Assembly (NCBI GenBank): GCA_023250795.1
Contig: JAHFAB010000065.1
Span: forward strand, 1 to 6,976
Reading direction: 5' to 3'
Length of the DNA: 6,976 bases
Source: Bacteriovoracaceae bacterium
Lineage (GTDB): Bacteria; Bdellovibrionota; UBA1018
This document shows, one piece after another, positions 6,107 through 6,976 of the stretch. The position numbers and the translations under genes are program-made. The notes under the pieces are model-generated. The model was not told the origin of the DNA and did no database searches. It saw only the letters and a list, made by a program, of their open reading frames with translations. Numbering within the stretch: the stretch's first letter is position 1; each line of letters opens with the position of its first letter.

Positions 6107-6150
6107 TCAAACGCCTCTGGCGGTCATTAATATCTCAAACGCCTCTGGCG
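6107..6150. repeat. Pair of identical 16-base direct repeats at the CheA-like/queE junction
   Basis: TCAAACGCCTCTGGCG occurs at 6107-6122 and again at 6135-6150, offset by 28 bases. The second copy contains the last codons and stop of queE. The first copy lies between the two genes, just after the stop of the CheA-like gene. Only the second copy continues into GTTTG and so forms a complete hairpin. Confidence 0.9.
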
Positions 6151-6809
6151 TTTGGTCCCCAAAGAAGCTTGTGGAGTTGGATCTGAAAACGTACAGGCAG
6201 CCGGTCTTTTAGGATTTGATCTGCCAGCCATTTTGCGCTGACTCCAGGAAACGCCCCCGGTTGATTCTCTGCTTGAACCGCTGGGGAGAACAAAATTTCT
6301 TTTGTTGGAAATTTTGTATTCAGAATGAAGTCTTTCGCCCAGTTATAATCTTGCTCCGATGCGATGACAAATTTCACTTCGTCTGACTCTTTTAATAAAT
6401 GAATGTTTTTCTGATAGCCCCCTCTGCACATTCCGCTGGAGGGGGTTTTGATGTCCATGATAATGCGGGCCGTTTGGCCTGCTTTTTCTATAGAAATCTC
6501 GCCGTGAGTTTCGATGCTGACACTATAGTTTTCTTTCTGAAGTGCTTCGATGAGAGCTGGGGTTTGTCTTTGTAAGAGAGGTTCCCCCCCTGTAATCAGA
6601 ACATTTTTTGTTTGATAGGGTTTTATCGAATCAATTACTTCGCATATCCTCATAAGCTTCCCACCTTTAAAGGAGTAGGCCGAATCACAGTAGGTGCATC
6701 TCAAATTGCAGCCCGTCAGGCGAATAAAAACAAAAGGACGACCTGTAAGCGAGGTTTCCCCCTGAAGGCTATGGAAAATCTCAGTAATGAGGAGTTTGTC
6801 GGAATTCAC
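6135..6809 (-). CDS. queE: 7-carboxy-7-deazaguanine synthase QueE (radical SAM)
   Basis: QueE converts 6-carboxytetrahydropterin to 7-carboxy-7-deazaguanine in the queuosine pathway, using S-adenosylmethionine and a 4Fe-4S cluster in the cytoplasm. The product has 224 residues, the usual length. Visible signatures are TEIFHSLQGE (9-18), FIRLTGCNLRCTYCDSAYSF with cluster ligands Cys34, Cys38 and Cys41 in the CxxxCxxC radical SAM pattern, TGGEPLL (73-79) and SIETHGE near residue 100. The C-terminus is HKLLWGPNARGV, and its last codons form a hairpin. The start is GTG at 6809. An in-frame TGA at 6827-6825 and the absence of other start codons leave little choice, yet no properly spaced ribosome binding site is seen (AGG directly abuts the GTG). 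No other que genes are in the window. A seven-G run encodes part of the GGEP motif. Confidence 0.96.
   Translation of the reverse strand: MNSDKLLITEIFHSLQGETSLTGRPFVFIRLTGCNLRCTYCDSAYSFKGGKLMRICEVIDSIKPYQTKNVLITGGEPLLQRQTPALIEALQKENYSVSIETHGEISIEKAGQTARIIMDIKTPSSGMCRGGYQKNIHLLKESDEVKFVIASEQDYNWAKDFILNTKFPTKEILFSPAVQAENQPGAFPGVSAKWLADQILKDRLPVRFQIQLHKLLWGPNARGV
6136..6154. terminator. Perfect 8-bp hairpin overlapping the queE stop, possible bidirectional terminator
   Basis: CAAACGCC (6136-6143) pairs with GGCGTTTG (6147-6154) around a three-base loop. It lies where two convergent transcripts meet, so a role in stopping transcription is plausible. Neither strand has a clear run of T after the stem, so it is not a typical intrinsic terminator. 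Confidence 0.35.
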
Positions 6810-6835
6810 ACCTAATGGTTTAAGTCATATTGTGT

Positions 6836-6878
6836 AAAAAGGCGAGGCCCAAGGGAGCATTCATGCACCTTAGGCCTC
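6836..6878 (-). terminator. Intrinsic terminator of the minus-strand gene upstream of queE
   Basis: On the minus strand GAGGCC (6878-6873) pairs with GGCCTC (6849-6844). After one mismatch, AAGG/CCTT continues the stem (6871-6868 with 6854-6851), and an inner GCAT/ATGC adds a small top stem. The stem is followed by GCC and then TTTTT (opposite 6840-6836). It ends 27 bases before the queE start, so queE is probably not simply co-transcribed with the gene before it. Confidence 0.7.
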
Positions 6879-6900
6879 TGAGAAAGAAGAGGAGGTCCTT

Positions 6901-6975
6901 TTAGTAGGGGACCCCCCTTTGAACTTTAGTGGCCTTAATGGCCTTCGTGCGATGTGCACCTCCTTTGGCAGCCCG
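6901..6975 (-). CDS. Possible C-terminal end of a minus-strand gene, cut by the right window edge
   Basis: A minus-strand frame is open from the window edge to a TAA at 6903-6901 and would encode 24 residues ending AIKATKVQRGVPY. The fragment is basic (five Lys/Arg in its last 14 residues) and I cannot assign it. A good terminator starts about 20 bases after the stop, which supports a gene ending here. A second minus-strand frame is also open to a TAA inside the terminator stem (6872-6870), ending TSSFFSEA. The sequence alone does not settle which is real. Confidence 0.35.
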   Translation of the reverse strand, partial: RAAKGGAHRTKAIKATKVQRGVPY

Positions 6976-6976
6976 G

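Noticed and set aside
6584..6590. Seven-G tract in queE as a second phase-variable site
   Set aside because: It encodes the two glycines of the conserved GGEP motif in a housekeeping enzyme and is short, so variation there is unlikely to be selected.
6863..6904. A 13-codon + strand reading frame (MHLRPLRKKRRSF) with AAGGGAG five bases upstream, resembling a leader peptide
   Set aside because: It lies across the stem of the minus-strand terminator and no + strand gene or attenuator follows within the window, so the match is probably chance.

Overview
The window looks like ordinary chromosomal DNA from an AT-rich Gram-negative bacterium. Two genes carry lipoprotein signal peptides, two more products are probably periplasmic or secreted (Sec-type signal peptides), and the housekeeping genes surE and queE and two tRNA genes are of standard bacterial type. 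Many small envelope proteins of unknown function, plus a free-standing CheA-like kinase, would suit a Bdellovibrio-like or other deltaproteobacterial-type lineage. That placement is only an impression and needs a database search.

Left part (1-1650): the tail of an unrecognised gene is followed by surE (a nucleotidase) and, 19 bases later, an M23-family lipoprotein endopeptidase. These two probably form an operon on the + strand, recalling the surE/nlpD neighbourhood of proteobacteria. The operon meets a minus-strand gene (1653-2588) tail to tail with only 5 bases between them. That gene encodes an exported protein with a transglutaminase-like Cys/His signature, and its signal-peptide region contains a run of nine G.

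Middle part (2751-4876): this segment is bounded by tRNA-Arg(CCU) on the + strand and tRNA-Cys(GCA) on the - strand. Between them lie a two-helix membrane protein, a secreted protein with six cysteines in its mature part, and a divergently transcribed small lipoprotein. I recognise none of these three. No integrase, transposase or direct attachment repeat was seen, so this is not shown to be an island.

Right part (5010-6976): a CheA-type histidine kinase starts at a GTG behind a strong ribosome binding site. It has a shortened dimerisation region, the ATPase domain and a CheW-like domain, but no phosphotransfer (Hpt/P1) domain, so it would need a partner Hpt protein in trans. Tail to tail with it is queE (queuosine/7-deazaguanine pathway). 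The last codons of queE form a perfect hairpin, and 16 bases of that hairpin are repeated just downstream. Upstream of queE is a good intrinsic terminator belonging to a minus-strand gene cut by the window edge.

No CRISPR array, insertion sequence, prophage or obvious new multi-gene system is visible. The most interesting items are the Hpt-less orphan CheA-like kinase and the G9 tract in the transglutaminase-like gene.
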